Shown: positions 48,082 to 56,729 of the stretch, one piece after another
Numbering within the stretch: the stretch's first letter is position 1
Layout: each line of letters begins with the position of its first letter
The notes under the pieces: generated by a model
What the model was told of the DNA's origin: nothing
Databases searched by the model: none
Seen by the model: only the letters and a program-made list of their open reading frames with translations
Position numbers and translations under genes: made by a program
Assembly (NCBI RefSeq): GCF_028745505.1
Contig: NZ_JAQZZL010000002.1
Location: forward strand, 1,736,001-1,800,000
DNA length: 64,000 nt
DNA from: Lentisphaera marina
GTDB lineage: Bacteria; Verrucomicrobiota; Lentisphaeria; Lentisphaerales; Lentisphaeraceae
Direction of reading: 5' to 3'

Positions 48082-49539
48082 ATGCCCTATCTATATCTCA
48101 CACTTTTTACTTTCCTCGGATCACTGATCATCACCTTGATCTGCCGCTATTTCGGCCACAAGTGGAAAATCGTTGATCAGCCCGACAACTATCGCAAAGT
48201 CCATAAAAAGCCCATCCCCTTAGTTGGTGGCTACTCGATTTTCATCAGCTCCCTACTGAGTTTTTTATTTGTTCTCTTTTTTCAAAAAGACCTTATAAAA
48301 AGCGAAGTGATTGATCCGCAAATGTGGGCTTTATTAGTTGGTGCCATTATTATCCTACTCACTGGTGGCTACGATGACCTGCACGATATTAAACCGCGCC
48401 ACAAAGCCCTCATGCAAGCCTTTGTCGCCAGCCTGCTGTACATAATGGGCTTCGCCATCAACAAAGTCTCTATCCCTTATATCGGCACCGTTGACTTTAC
48501 CATGATTTCCTACCCCATGACCCTCTTTTGGTTCATGGGCTGTATGAATGTCATCAACTTACTCGATGGTCTCGACGGCCTCGCGGGTGGAGTCAGTCTC
48601 TTTGCCATCATCACCCTCACCGTGAATTCAGCTAATTCCGGCAATACCACTCTACTAATTCTCAACCTCATTGTTTCAGCCACTCTTTTAGCTTTTCTCG
48701 TCTTCAATTTTAATCCCGCCTCCATTTTCCTAGGTGATGCGGGCTCCATGCTCCTAGGCTATTATATTGCCACCATCTCACTCATTTCTAGTACCAAGGC
48801 AGAGACTGCTCTCACCCTTGCAATCCCCTTCATTGCCATTGGCCTCCCTGTCTTCGATACGATTGTTGCCTTTTTACGCCGCTGGTCACGCCGCGTCCCC
48901 ATTTCTTCAGCTGATCGCAAACACATCCATCACGTTTTATTGAGTTCTGGTTTAAGTACCAAGTCGGTTGTCCTCATCCTCTATGCGATTTGTATCGTTT
49001 TCTCTTCGGTATCCTACTTACTGATCCTCAAGCGCGATGGTACTGCGATGATTTTCCTCTCGATCATCTTATTTGTTGCCTTCCTCTACGCCAAGCGTTA
49101 TGGCATCATCAACACCGAGCAAATCATCAAGCGCATCAAAGAAGACCGCTTCGAAAACAAACGCTCCTCCTTAGCTCAAGTTGAGCTCGAAAAAGCCCTG
49201 CACCAATTCGAAAAAGCCATTTCTCATGAAGAAATCTGGGAATACGCCATCCCCGTTTTCGAAGCCATGCAATTGGATAAAACGATTTTTGAATTCGAAG
49301 ATCAAGACAAACAACTCATTTGGAAAAAAGATAATTGGGAAACGGGACCCATCACTAATGAGATCATTGATAAGTGGTCACTCTTCCTCAAAGTCTTCAA
49401 AGACCACATAGTGTACGGTAAAATCGAAGTCTGGAAAGTTTCGCAAGGCACCCCCGTTCGCGACATTTTCATGCAGCTCAACACCCTGCGCGAAGCCATT
49501 GCGATTCATTTTGAAAGAATTGAGAAAGAGCAGGGCTAA
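48082..49539 (+). CDS. WecA/TagO-type undecaprenyl-phosphate sugar-1-phosphate transferase
   Basis: A 485-residue polytopic membrane protein of the MraY/WecA family. The hallmark cytoplasmic motifs are present: VGGYSIF, GGYDDLHDIKPRHK (Asp pair), NVINLLDGLDGLAGG, FNFNPASIFLGDAGSM and the DRKHIHHVLLSSG histidine loop. It transfers a sugar-1-phosphate to the C55 lipid carrier and would start the EPS repeat unit. A C-terminal soluble extension of about 140 residues (from EQIIKRIKEDRF) is not part of the basic enzyme and may be regulatory. Sugar specificity cannot be read. Confidence 0.88.
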   Translation: MPYLYLTLFTFLGSLIITLICRYFGHKWKIVDQPDNYRKVHKKPIPLVGGYSIFISSLLSFLFVLFFQKDLIKSEVIDPQMWALLVGAIIILLTGGYDDLHDIKPRHKALMQAFVASLLYIMGFAINKVSIPYIGTVDFTMISYPMTLFWFMGCMNVINLLDGLDGLAGGVSLFAIITLTVNSANSGNTTLLILNLIVSATLLAFLVFNFNPASIFLGDAGSMLLGYYIATISLISSTKAETALTLAIPFIAIGLPVFDTIVAFLRRWSRRVPISSADRKHIHHVLLSSGLSTKSVVLILYAICIVFSSVSYLLILKRDGTAMIFLSIILFVAFLYAKRYGIINTEQIIKRIKEDRFENKRSSLAQVELEKALHQFEKAISHEEIWEYAIPVFEAMQLDKTIFEFEDQDKQLIWKKDNWETGPITNEIIDKWSLFLKVFKDHIVYGKIEVWKVSQGTPVRDIFMQLNTLREAIAIHFERIEKEQG

Positions 49540-50095
49540 AGACTGAGTTAACGCTCGTTCCGAGCTGCGTTGACAGAACAAGTTCCTAAGATTACAGGTT
49601 GCAGGTCCTTTAGGGAGAACCTTCGGCTTAGATAGCAACAACTTGCCTGGAGAGCGATCTAAAGTTCCGATAGGGGAAGCAGTTCCTGGAGAACTCTCGT
49701 ACCGAACTTGGTAGGGCAACACTGTTTCTGAGAGAGTGACAACACCTTGTCTGGCAACGAAGCAAAGCTCTTGAAGAAAATCATTTAACATAATAACTAA
49801 AACCATGAAAGACACTGAAAAAACTGACTTCTGCTGGCTGACAACTGACAACTTTCTTAAACCACCCTCCGCGACTTTGCGACTTTGCGTGAACCAAAAT
49901 TACACCACAGATCCAACTGATAAAACAGATTCAACTCCTATCTACCAGTGAGCACCGCGAACGATCTTTCTTCTTTTAGTTTGCTTGCGAACGATCTTTC
50001 TTCTAGAATAATTCGTGGTTAAAATCTTTTGACCCTCAATTAAAAATTCAACATTCATCATTAAAAATTGGCGCCCAGCGCCCTAACTATCAACT
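49540..50095. repeat. Gene-free interval with dispersed repeats upstream of rfbB
   Basis: No convincing gene. From about 49805 the sequence is one copy of the element also found at 51440-51640 and 52040-52170: GACACTGAAAAAACTGAC, CTGACAACTGACAACTTT and CGACTTTGCGACTTTGCG. It is followed by CCACAGATCCAACTGATAA, CGAACGATCTTTCTTC and one AATTAAAAATTCAACATTC unit. Sequence 49540-49800 is not recognised; open frames there merge into the repeat and look non-coding. Confidence 0.65.
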
Positions 50096-50099
50096 ACAC

Positions 50100-51299
50100 A
50101 TGAAAAAAATACTTATCACTGGCGGTGCCGGATTCATTGGCTCAGCCGTTATCCGCCACCTCATCAACAATACTGATCATCAAGTCCTCAACATTGATAA
50201 ACTAACTTACGCGGGCAATCTAGAATCCTTAGAATCCATTGCCAAAAATGAACGCTATCAATTCCTGCAAGCCGACATCTGTGATCGCAAAGCTATTGAT
50301 CAAGCTCTCAAAGACTTTCAACCCCATATCATTATGCATTTGGCCGCTGAATCCCATGTCGATCGCTCTATTGATGGTCCCGGCGAATTCATGCAAACCA
50401 ATATCATTGGTACTTATACCCTACTCGAAGCCGCCCGCGCCTACTGTTCAACTTTACCTCATGAAAGTGAACTTAATGAAATTCAAAATTCAAAATTCAA
50501 AATTCAAAATTTGAGCACAGCGACCTTCCGCTTCCACCACATTTCAACGGATGAAGTCTACGGCGATTTAGAAGGTCCCGAAGATCTCTTCCGTGAAGAC
50601 ACCCCCTATGCACCGAGCTCTCCTTACTCAGCTTCAAAAGCTTCGAGTGATCATTTAGTACGCGCCTGGAATCGCACCTATGGACTACCTGTGGTGATCA
50701 CCAATTGCTCCAATAATTATGGTCCCTACCATTTTCCCGAAAAACTTATCCCCCTCATTATCCTCAATGCTTTAGCCGGCAAAGCCCTTCCCGTTTATGG
50801 CGATGGCAAGCAGGTTCGTGATTGGCTCTATGTCGATGATCATGCCCGTGCTCTCGTTAAAGTAGCTACCGAGGGCAAAAATGGTGAGACTTATAATATT
50901 GGTGGACATAATGAAAAGCAGAACATCGAAGTGGTTCATACGATCTGCTCCATCCTCGACCACCTCGTCCCGATCTCCTCAAATCCTCAACTATCCACTA
51001 ATAACCATCAAACTTCCCCTCCTGAGGAACAACTGACTGCCAACTGCCAACTGCCAACTAATGACTGTCAACTTAATTCTTATTCCGACTTAATAACTTT
51101 CGTAGCCGATCGCCCAGGTCATGACTTACGTTACGCTATTGATGCCTCCAAAATCCAAACCGATTTGAATTGGACTCCTGAAGAAACTTTTGAATCAGGT
51201 ATCAAAAAAACGGTGCAGTGGTATTTAGATAACAAGGATTCTTGGTGTAAGAATGTCCTCGATGGATCTTATCAAATGGAGAGATTGGGGCAGGGATAA
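50100..51299 (+). CDS. rfbB: dTDP-glucose 4,6-dehydratase, with two repeat-derived insertions
   Basis: A 399-residue extended SDR enzyme that makes dTDP-4-keto-6-deoxyglucose. NAD motif [10 protein letters not shown], catalytic [27 protein letters not shown] and [17 protein letters not shown] are intact. It is about 45 residues longer than usual, from two insertions. Near residues 124-141 the sequence [17 protein letters not shown] is encoded by AATTCAA heptamers. Near residues 292-327 a Gln/Asn/Thr-rich stretch is partly encoded by CTGCCAA heptamers. Both lie in loops where E. coli RmlB is shorter, so activity may persist. Confidence 0.92.
   Translation: MKKILITGGAGFIGSAVIRHLINNTDHQVLNIDKLTYAGNLESLESIAKNERYQFLQADICDRKAIDQALKDFQPHIIMHLAAESHVDRSIDGPGEFMQTNIIGTYTLLEAARAYCSTLPHESELNEIQNSKFKIQNLSTATFRFHHISTDEVYGDLEGPEDLFREDTPYAPSSPYSASKASSDHLVRAWNRTYGLPVVITNCSNNYGPYHFPEKLIPLIILNALAGKALPVYGDGKQVRDWLYVDDHARALVKVATEGKNGETYNIGGHNEKQNIEVVHTICSILDHLVPISSNPQLSTNNHQTSPPEEQLTANCQLPTNDCQLNSYSDLITFVADRPGHDLRYAIDASKIQTDLNWTPEETFESGIKKTVQWYLDNKDSWCKNVLDGSYQMERLGQG
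50480..50512. repeat. In-frame AATTCAA heptamer array inside rfbB
   Basis: Four AATTCAA units plus a partial one, the reverse complement of the AATTTTG-type intergenic arrays, read as [10 protein letters not shown]. Three units make seven codons, so units can be added in threes without a frameshift. Confidence 0.9.
51034..51061. repeat. In-frame CTGCCAA heptamer array inside rfbB
   Basis: About three and a half CTGCCAA units, with related ACTGTCAACTT just after, read as [13 protein letters not shown]. Related CTGACAA units occur in the intergenic elements at 49840 and 51490. Confidence 0.8.
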
Positions 51300-51402
51300 T
51301 TTGGTGATTTGGTGATTTGGTGATTTGGTGATTTGGTGATTTGGTGATTTGGTGATTCGGTGATTCGGTGATTTGGTGATTTGGTGATTTGGTGATTTGA
51401 AG
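51300..51402. repeat. 8-bp tandem repeat GGTGATTT, about 13 units
   Basis: A nearly perfect octamer array begins directly after the rfbB stop. Two units carry GGTGATTC. The same family is at 47514-47552 and, reversed, at about 33270-33310. Confidence 0.92.
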
Positions 51403-51640
51403 GGATAAACCACAGATCCAACTAATAAAACAGATTAAACCACGGAAGACTCCGAAAGACACTGAAAAAACTGACTTCTGCTGGCTGACAACTGACAACT
51501 TTCTTAAACCACCCTCCGCGACTTTGCGACTTTGCGTGAACCAAAATCACACCACAGATCCAACTGATAAAACAGATTAAACCACGGAAGACTCCGAAAG
51601 ACACTGAAAAAACTGACTTCTGCTGGCTGACAACTCTCTC
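51403..51640. repeat. Two tandem copies of a 142-bp dispersed element
   Basis: ACCACGGAAGACTCCGAAAG starts at 51439 and again at 51581. Each copy contains CTGACTTCTGCTGGCTGACA, and the first also has the CGACTTTG octamers and CCACAGATCCAACTGATAA. Further partial copies are at 49805-49930 and 52040-52170. Open frames within are repeat-derived. Confidence 0.82.
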
Positions 51641-51699
51641 ATATCTCCAAGCAACTAAATAATCTTAGAAAAACTCAACTTGCTCGACATCAGAAATAA
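51631..51699 (+). pseudogene. C-terminal remnant of a four-helix-bundle gene
   Basis: The frame QLSHISKQLNNLRKTQLARHQK and stop closely matches the last 22 residues of the gene at 47556-47933 (QLTHITNQLNNLRKAQLSRHNK). The upstream part is replaced by the 142-bp repeat, whose TGA lies just before the fragment. Only about 23 codons remain. Confidence 0.8.
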
Positions 51700-51926
51700 T
51701 TCGAGGATTTCACCAAAATATTAAATAACCTGTCTCAAAACTTCACTTAACAAGCTATCCAACAAACGCGTAATTCGGTTCTTCGGTTCACCAAATCTAC
51801 GATTAAACAATTAACTAGCTAACCTTTAACACTTTCTTAACTAAACTAACTTACCACATCCTCAAAACAAAGCTACTGTCTTCCGATTAAGTCAAAAAAC
51901 AAATCAGAAGTTGCCAAAACTTTTGA

Positions 51927-52436
51927 TGCGGAGCCTGCCTAGCTTTTGCTTCGCAAAAGAATGATGAATTATCAATGCTTAATTTTAAATTTAAGTAAGA
52001 TGTAGAGAAAACATTATTAAACCACAGATAAAACAGAATAAACCACGGAAGACTCCGAAAGACACTGAAAAAACTGACTTCTGCTGGCTGACAATTTTCT
52101 TAAACCACCCTCCGCGACTTTGCGACTTTGCGTGAACCAAAAACACACCACAGATTCAACAGATAAAACAGAATCAACCCCCATCTATCAGTGAGCACAG
52201 CGAAAAAGGTAAGTAGTCAGTCGGCAGTTGGCAACCATTAAAAATTGCTCTTCCTCTGCTTTTGACCCTCAATTCAAAATTCAAAATTCAACATTCACAA
52301 TTAAAAATTGCTCTTCTCAACTCAGCGCGAAGCGCGTTAACTTAGGCCGAAGGCCGTATTCTCAGCGCCTAGCGCCTCAACTCAGAGCATTCTCAAATAA
52401 ACGATTAACCAAATCTTCAAATCACCAATTAATTCT
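51927..52436. repeat. Dispersed repeat mosaic upstream of rfbA
   Basis: In order: the ATGCGGAGCCTG block shared with 44643; a partial 142-bp element; a GCTCTTCCTCTGC/AATTAAAAATT unit shared with the 56-bp array; and the micro-palindrome block AGCGCGAAGCGCG, GGCCGAAGGCC and AGCGCCTAGCGCC (52319-52385), matching 33499-33570. No gene is seen; 51700-51926 contains nothing recognised. Confidence 0.75.
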
Positions 52437-53312
52437 ATGAAAGGCATTGTTCTCGCCGGCGGATCCGGCACCCGACTGCATCCCATCACCATGGGCACTT
52501 CTAAGCAACTCTTACCTGTTTACGATAAGCCGATGATTTATTATCCCCTCAGCGTACTTATGTTGGCTGGAATTCGCGATATTTTGATTATCACTACTCC
52601 TGAAGACCAAGCCTCTTTTCAACGCTTACTCGGAGATGGCTCACGCTTTGGGATTAATTTAGAGTATAAAGTTCAGCCCTCGCCCGATGGCCTCGCTCAA
52701 GCTTTTATTATAGGCGAAGATTTCATTGGCAATGATTCCGTAGCACTCGTTCTGGGAGATAATATTTTCTATGGCCAGGGCTTCACTCCACTTCTGCAGG
52801 AAGCGAGACGAGATGCTGAAAAAAATGCCCTTGCCAGCGTCTTTGGCTACAAAGTTAAGGATGCTCGCTCCTTTGGGGTGGTCGAACTAGACGAAAATGA
52901 TGTCGCTATCAACTTGGAAGAAAAACCTCCTCACCCAAAATCCAACTGGGCCTTGACAGGACTCTATTTTTATGATAATGACGTCGTCGAAATAGCTAAA
53001 AACATCAAACCCTCTCATCGTGGCGAATTGGAAATCACTTCCGTCAACCAGACTTACCTGGAGCAAAAGCGCCTCAATGTGCAAAAACTCGGTCGTGGCT
53101 TTGCTTGGCTCGACACGGGAACACATGACTCCCTCATTGAGGCTGGTCACTACGTGCAAACCATTGAGAAACGCCAAGGACAAAAAGTTGCCTGCCTCGA
53201 AGAAATTGCCTTCTATAACAAGTGGCTAAACGAAACTGAAATCGAAGCTATTTCACAAAAGTTTATAAAAACCACTTACGGCGAATACCTAAAAGATTTG
53301 CTGGAGAAATGA
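52437..53312 (+). CDS. rfbA: Glucose-1-phosphate thymidylyltransferase
   Basis: A 291-residue RmlA-type nucleotidyltransferase: [20 protein letters not shown] (nucleotide loop), [48 protein letters not shown] and [11 protein letters not shown]. It makes dTDP-glucose for RfbB. Full length and intact. Its stop overlaps the ATGA that probably once started the next gene. No rmlC or rmlD follows, so the product is not dTDP-rhamnose at this locus. Confidence 0.94.
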   Translation: MKGIVLAGGSGTRLHPITMGTSKQLLPVYDKPMIYYPLSVLMLAGIRDILIITTPEDQASFQRLLGDGSRFGINLEYKVQPSPDGLAQAFIIGEDFIGNDSVALVLGDNIFYGQGFTPLLQEARRDAEKNALASVFGYKVKDARSFGVVELDENDVAINLEEKPPHPKSNWALTGLYFYDNDVVEIAKNIKPSHRGELEITSVNQTYLEQKRLNVQKLGRGFAWLDTGTHDSLIEAGHYVQTIEKRQGQKVACLEEIAFYNKWLNETEIEAISQKFIKTTYGEYLKDLLEK

Positions 53313-53367
53313 TATAATCCACGAAAATTCAGATGTCCAAAGTACACACATTGGTGCTAGCACCAAT

Positions 53368-54225
53368 GTGTGGCAATACTGTGTGATTCTACCTGATGCA
53401 AATATCGGTGACAACTGCAATATTTGTTCTCACTGCTTCATAGAGAATGAGGTAATCATTGGTGATAATGTAACTATAAAGAATGGAACTAAAATTTGGG
53501 ACGGCATTACAGTTGAAGACAATGTCTTTATCGGTCCCAATGTGACCTTTACTAATGACCTATATCCTCGCTCCAAAGAATACAAAAATGAATACTTAAA
53601 AACTATTATTAAAGAAGGAGCAACGGTTGGCGCTAGTGCAACTATCTTACCAGGCATTACGATTGGTAAAAAAGCAATGATTGGTGCAGGTTCTGTTGTA
53701 ACTAATGATGTCCCTCCAAATGCAATAGTTGAAGGAGTCCCTGCTCGTATTATTGGCTATGTTGGAACAAAAACACATGAAGTTCATAGTGAGTTAATTG
53801 CCAAACATCAAAAACTATCTACAACTGGAACGCAAATTATTAATCTAACAAACATCCCTGATTTAAGAGGGCATCTATGTGTCGGGGAGTTAAATAAAGA
53901 ACTACCTTTTGTTCCAAAGAGGATATTTTATATTTTTGATGTCCCATCCAGTAAAGTTCGTGGTGCTCACGCTCACAAGGCATGTCACCAAATGCTTATT
54001 TGTCTTAAGGGTTCTGTATCTGTTATCACAGACGACGGGAAGGTACAAGAAGAGATAACTCTCAACAAACCTCATCTTGGTTTACTCCTAGAGGCAGGCG
54101 TTTGGGGAATTCAATATAAATATAGTCAAGATGCTATTTTACTCGTATTAGCCTCACATGAATATGATGAAAGTGATTATATCCGCGACTATGATGAATA
54201 CATCCAATACAAATTAAATAAATAA
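53368..54225 (+). CDS. Fused hexapeptide acyltransferase and dTDP-4-keto-6-deoxyhexose 3,4-ketoisomerase (QdtC/FdtC + FdtA/QdtA, WxcM-like)
   Basis: A 285-residue two-domain protein. Residues 1-130 form a left-handed beta-helix acetyltransferase (IGDNCNICSHCFIENEVIIG, VGASATILPGITIG, VEGVPARIIGY). Residues 150-285 are a cupin of the FdtA/QdtA type (RGAHAHKACHQMLICLKGS, LGLLLEAGVWGIQYKYS). The cupin converts the 4-keto sugar to a 3-keto sugar; the transferase would acetylate the 3-amino group. The only standard start in this frame is GTG at 53368. Coding homology clearly continues upstream to 53317 (IHENSDVQSTHIGASTN), without a usable start codon. Confidence 0.85.
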   Translation: MWQYCVILPDANIGDNCNICSHCFIENEVIIGDNVTIKNGTKIWDGITVEDNVFIGPNVTFTNDLYPRSKEYKNEYLKTIIKEGATVGASATILPGITIGKKAMIGAGSVVTNDVPPNAIVEGVPARIIGYVGTKTHEVHSELIAKHQKLSTTGTQIINLTNIPDLRGHLCVGELNKELPFVPKRIFYIFDVPSSKVRGAHAHKACHQMLICLKGSVSVITDDGKVQEEITLNKPHLGLLLEAGVWGIQYKYSQDAILLVLASHEYDESDYIRDYDEYIQYKLNK

Positions 54226-54226
54226 T

Positions 54227-54751
54227 ATGAATATTCAGCTAACATCAAAGAATGTGAAATTAAGGTTGATCGTGGAGTCTGATGCTCAATTTATACTAGA
54301 GTTAAGGTTAAATGATTCACTAAACCGTTATCTATCTGAGGTGGATGATAACTTAAATAGACAAATTGAATGGATAAAAAATTATAAAATTCGAGAAGCG
54401 CTAAAAAAAGAATTTTATTTTATCATAGAAAACAATAGGAATGAATTGATAGGTTCAGTCAGACTATATGACTTTTTGGAAAACTCTTTTAGTTGGGGTA
54501 GTTGGATATTAAACAATAAGAAATCTCCTACATCTGCGATTGAAAGTGCTTTACTTGTTTATCAGTTTGGTTTTAACAATCTATCTTTTCAAAAAAGTCA
54601 TTTTGAAGTAATGAAAGCCAATAAAAATGTCATATCATTTCATGAGAAATGGGGAGCCCACCGTACTGGAGAAAACGAAGAATATTTCTTTTATGAAATT
54701 TCTGCTCAAGCTGTAAATAAAGTTCGACAAAAATTTAATAAACTATTATGA
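54227..54751 (+). CDS. GNAT-family acetyltransferase (RimJ/RimL or PseH-like)
   Basis: A 174-residue N-acetyltransferase: KLRLIVESDAQFILELRLND at the start, FYFIIENNRNELIGSVRLYD in the core, and FQKSHFEVMKANKNVISFHEKWGA near the acetyl-CoA site. It lies 1 base after the isomerase fusion and overlaps the aminotransferase start by 4 bases. It may acetylate an amino sugar of the EPS, in addition to the hexapeptide domain of the upstream gene. Confidence 0.75.
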   Translation: MNIQLTSKNVKLRLIVESDAQFILELRLNDSLNRYLSEVDDNLNRQIEWIKNYKIREALKKEFYFIIENNRNELIGSVRLYDFLENSFSWGSWILNNKKSPTSAIESALLVYQFGFNNLSFQKSHFEVMKANKNVISFHEKWGAHRTGENEEYFFYEISAQAVNKVRQKFNKLL

Positions 54752-55854
54752 AGCAAATACCTTTTTTAGATTACAAAGCTGTCAACGATACTTACGCAGA
54801 TGAAATGACAGAGGCTGCTCGTAGAGTCATTAACTCAGGCTGGTACGTACTAGGTCCAGAAGTTAGCAATTTTGAAGAGGAATTTGCCGGGTTTTGCGGA
54901 ACAGATCACTGTATTGGAGTGAGTTCCGGTCTTGAGGCCTTAGTTCTCATTTTAGAATCTTGGAAGCGATTAGGAAAAATTTCTGAAGATGATGAAGTCA
55001 TTGTCCCAGCCAACACTTACATAGCTTCGATTCTTGCGATTTCACAGGTTGGATTAAATCCTGTTTTAGTTGAGCCCGACTCAAAAACCTACAATATTGA
55101 TCCAAATGCAGTAAAAAAGGCAATTACTTCAAAAACTAAAGTTATTATGGCCGTTCACCTTTACGGTCAGTGTGCTGACATGGACTCCCTAAATGTCATT
55201 GCAAAAGAACATAATTTATTGACTATGGAAGACTCCGCGCAAGCCCATGCAGCAACTTACAAATGGAAGAGAGCTGGAAACCTTTCCGATGCATCCGCCT
55301 TTAGTTTCTACCCAGGGAAAAACCTTGGTGCTATTGGAGAAGCCGGTGCGGTAACTACAAATTGTTCTGAACTAGCTGATATGATAAAGCTCTTGAGGAA
55401 CTACGGCTCAGAAATTAAATACCACAATAAAGAGAAAGGTTATAATAACCGTATTGACGAGCTGCAATGCGCCATGATGAGTGTCAAACTTAAACACTTA
55501 CAGGAAGATACTGAAAAACGTCAAGAACTTGCTCAACTTTATTTAGAGAATATTACAAATCCAGACATAACTCTTCCAACTGTACCAGACTTTGGAGCGC
55601 CCTGCTGGCACCTCTTCGTTATCCTTCATCCACAACGTGATAAACTAGCTGACTATCTAAATGAACAAGGTGTTGCTACTGCTATTCATTATCCGATCCC
55701 GCCACATAAGCAAAATGCTTATAGAGAGCTATCAAATTTGGACTTGCCAATTACTGAATATATTCATACAAATTGTTTAAGTTTACCCATTAGCCCCGTT
55801 CACACAAAAGAAGAAATTTTATATGTATCAAAAAAAATCAATGAATACTCCTAA
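54748..55854 (+). CDS. dTDP-3-keto-6-deoxyhexose aminotransferase (FdtB/QdtB-like, DegT/DnrJ/EryC1 family)
   Basis: A 368-residue PLP sugar aminotransferase. The signature stretches are DYKAVNDTYADEM, GVSSGLEALVLIL, NTYIASILAISQVG and the PLP lysine in SFYPGKNLGAIGEAG. Following the 3,4-ketoisomerase, it would yield dTDP-3-amino-3,6-dideoxy-galactose or -glucose; the epimer cannot be told from sequence. Overlap at both ends shows a coupled operon. Confidence 0.87.
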   Translation: MKQIPFLDYKAVNDTYADEMTEAARRVINSGWYVLGPEVSNFEEEFAGFCGTDHCIGVSSGLEALVLILESWKRLGKISEDDEVIVPANTYIASILAISQVGLNPVLVEPDSKTYNIDPNAVKKAITSKTKVIMAVHLYGQCADMDSLNVIAKEHNLLTMEDSAQAHAATYKWKRAGNLSDASAFSFYPGKNLGAIGEAGAVTTNCSELADMIKLLRNYGSEIKYHNKEKGYNNRIDELQCAMMSVKLKHLQEDTEKRQELAQLYLENITNPDITLPTVPDFGAPCWHLFVILHPQRDKLADYLNEQGVATAIHYPIPPHKQNAYRELSNLDLPITEYIHTNCLSLPISPVHTKEEILYVSKKINEYS

Positions 55855-56716
55855 TTTATTTATACCCGGAGCTGGAAAAAGTGGGACTAGCAGTCTTCAT
55901 GAATACCTCAATCAGCATCCAGACATATCAATGTCAGCTATAAAAGAGCCTCATTATTTGTCAAATACTGGTTTGTTAGAAAATTTATCAGAAGATTATT
56001 TAAATTTATTTAATGACAATAAGTTTCGTGGCGAATCTTCTACCGGTTATATGATCTTTGATAGCTTTAAAGAAAACGTATTAACTCACTGCCCTGAAGC
56101 GAAGTTTATCTTCGTTCTTAGAAATCCAATTGACCGCCTTGTATCTCATTATAATTGGAAACACGGTGGCGGTCATGAACCTAAGACTTTCTGGGACGCT
56201 ATTAATGATGATAAAAACAAAATTCCTATTGCCGGAGTACCAGACAGTCCGATGGGTTATAGGTCATATGTACAATGGGGTTATTATTACAAATGGCTAA
56301 AAAGCTTTTATACTTATTTTGACTCCCAAAATATATATATCATTACTACAGAACAACTAAAAGATGAATCACTAAAAACACTTAACCAATGTTTTGATTT
56401 TTTAAATGTAGAAAGAATAGATCTTGACTTTACACAGAAACACAATATATCGAAAGTTGTTACCCGACCTAAACTAAAATCATTTATACAAAAATGTCGT
56501 ATCCCATTTACCGAATATGTCCCATATTCTTTAAAATCCCCTTTACAAAAGTTTAAAAAAGTTGCCTTATCAAACTGTGAGTCCACTGATAAAAAGTTAC
56601 AATTTAGCTTATCAAAACAAGGACGAATAGAAGTAAAGAATATCTATTTAAATGATGTAAATGAACTCAAAAACCTTACTGGCTTGAGTTTTAAAGAATG
56701 GAAAGATTTTAGTTAG
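55841..56716 (+). CDS. PAPS-dependent sulfotransferase
   Basis: About 291 residues. The 5'-phosphosulfate-binding loop is FIPGAGKSGTSSLHEYLNQHP at the N-terminus; the 3'-phosphate region is FIFVLRNPIDRLVSHYNW. These are typical of carbohydrate sulfotransferases. It probably adds sulfate to the EPS or to its lipid-linked repeat. The ATG at 55841 is preferred over one 18 bases upstream because it puts the P-loop near the N-terminus; it overlaps the preceding gene by 14 bases. Confidence 0.87.
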   Translation: MNTPNLFIPGAGKSGTSSLHEYLNQHPDISMSAIKEPHYLSNTGLLENLSEDYLNLFNDNKFRGESSTGYMIFDSFKENVLTHCPEAKFIFVLRNPIDRLVSHYNWKHGGGHEPKTFWDAINDDKNKIPIAGVPDSPMGYRSYVQWGYYYKWLKSFYTYFDSQNIYIITTEQLKDESLKTLNQCFDFLNVERIDLDFTQKHNISKVVTRPKLKSFIQKCRIPFTEYVPYSLKSPLQKFKKVALSNCESTDKKLQFSLSKQGRIEVKNIYLNDVNELKNLTGLSFKEWKDFS

Positions 56717-56729
56717 ATTTTTAATCACA

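Noticed and set aside
49378..49851. A 157-codon minus-strand frame overlapping the WecA-like gene end
   Set aside because: Half lies antisense to the transferase gene and the rest in dispersed repeat; the same repeat yields similar frames at 51202-51604.
51202..51498. Minus-strand frame with a repetitive SPNHQITK peptide
   Set aside because: It is a translation of the GGTGATTT octamer array.
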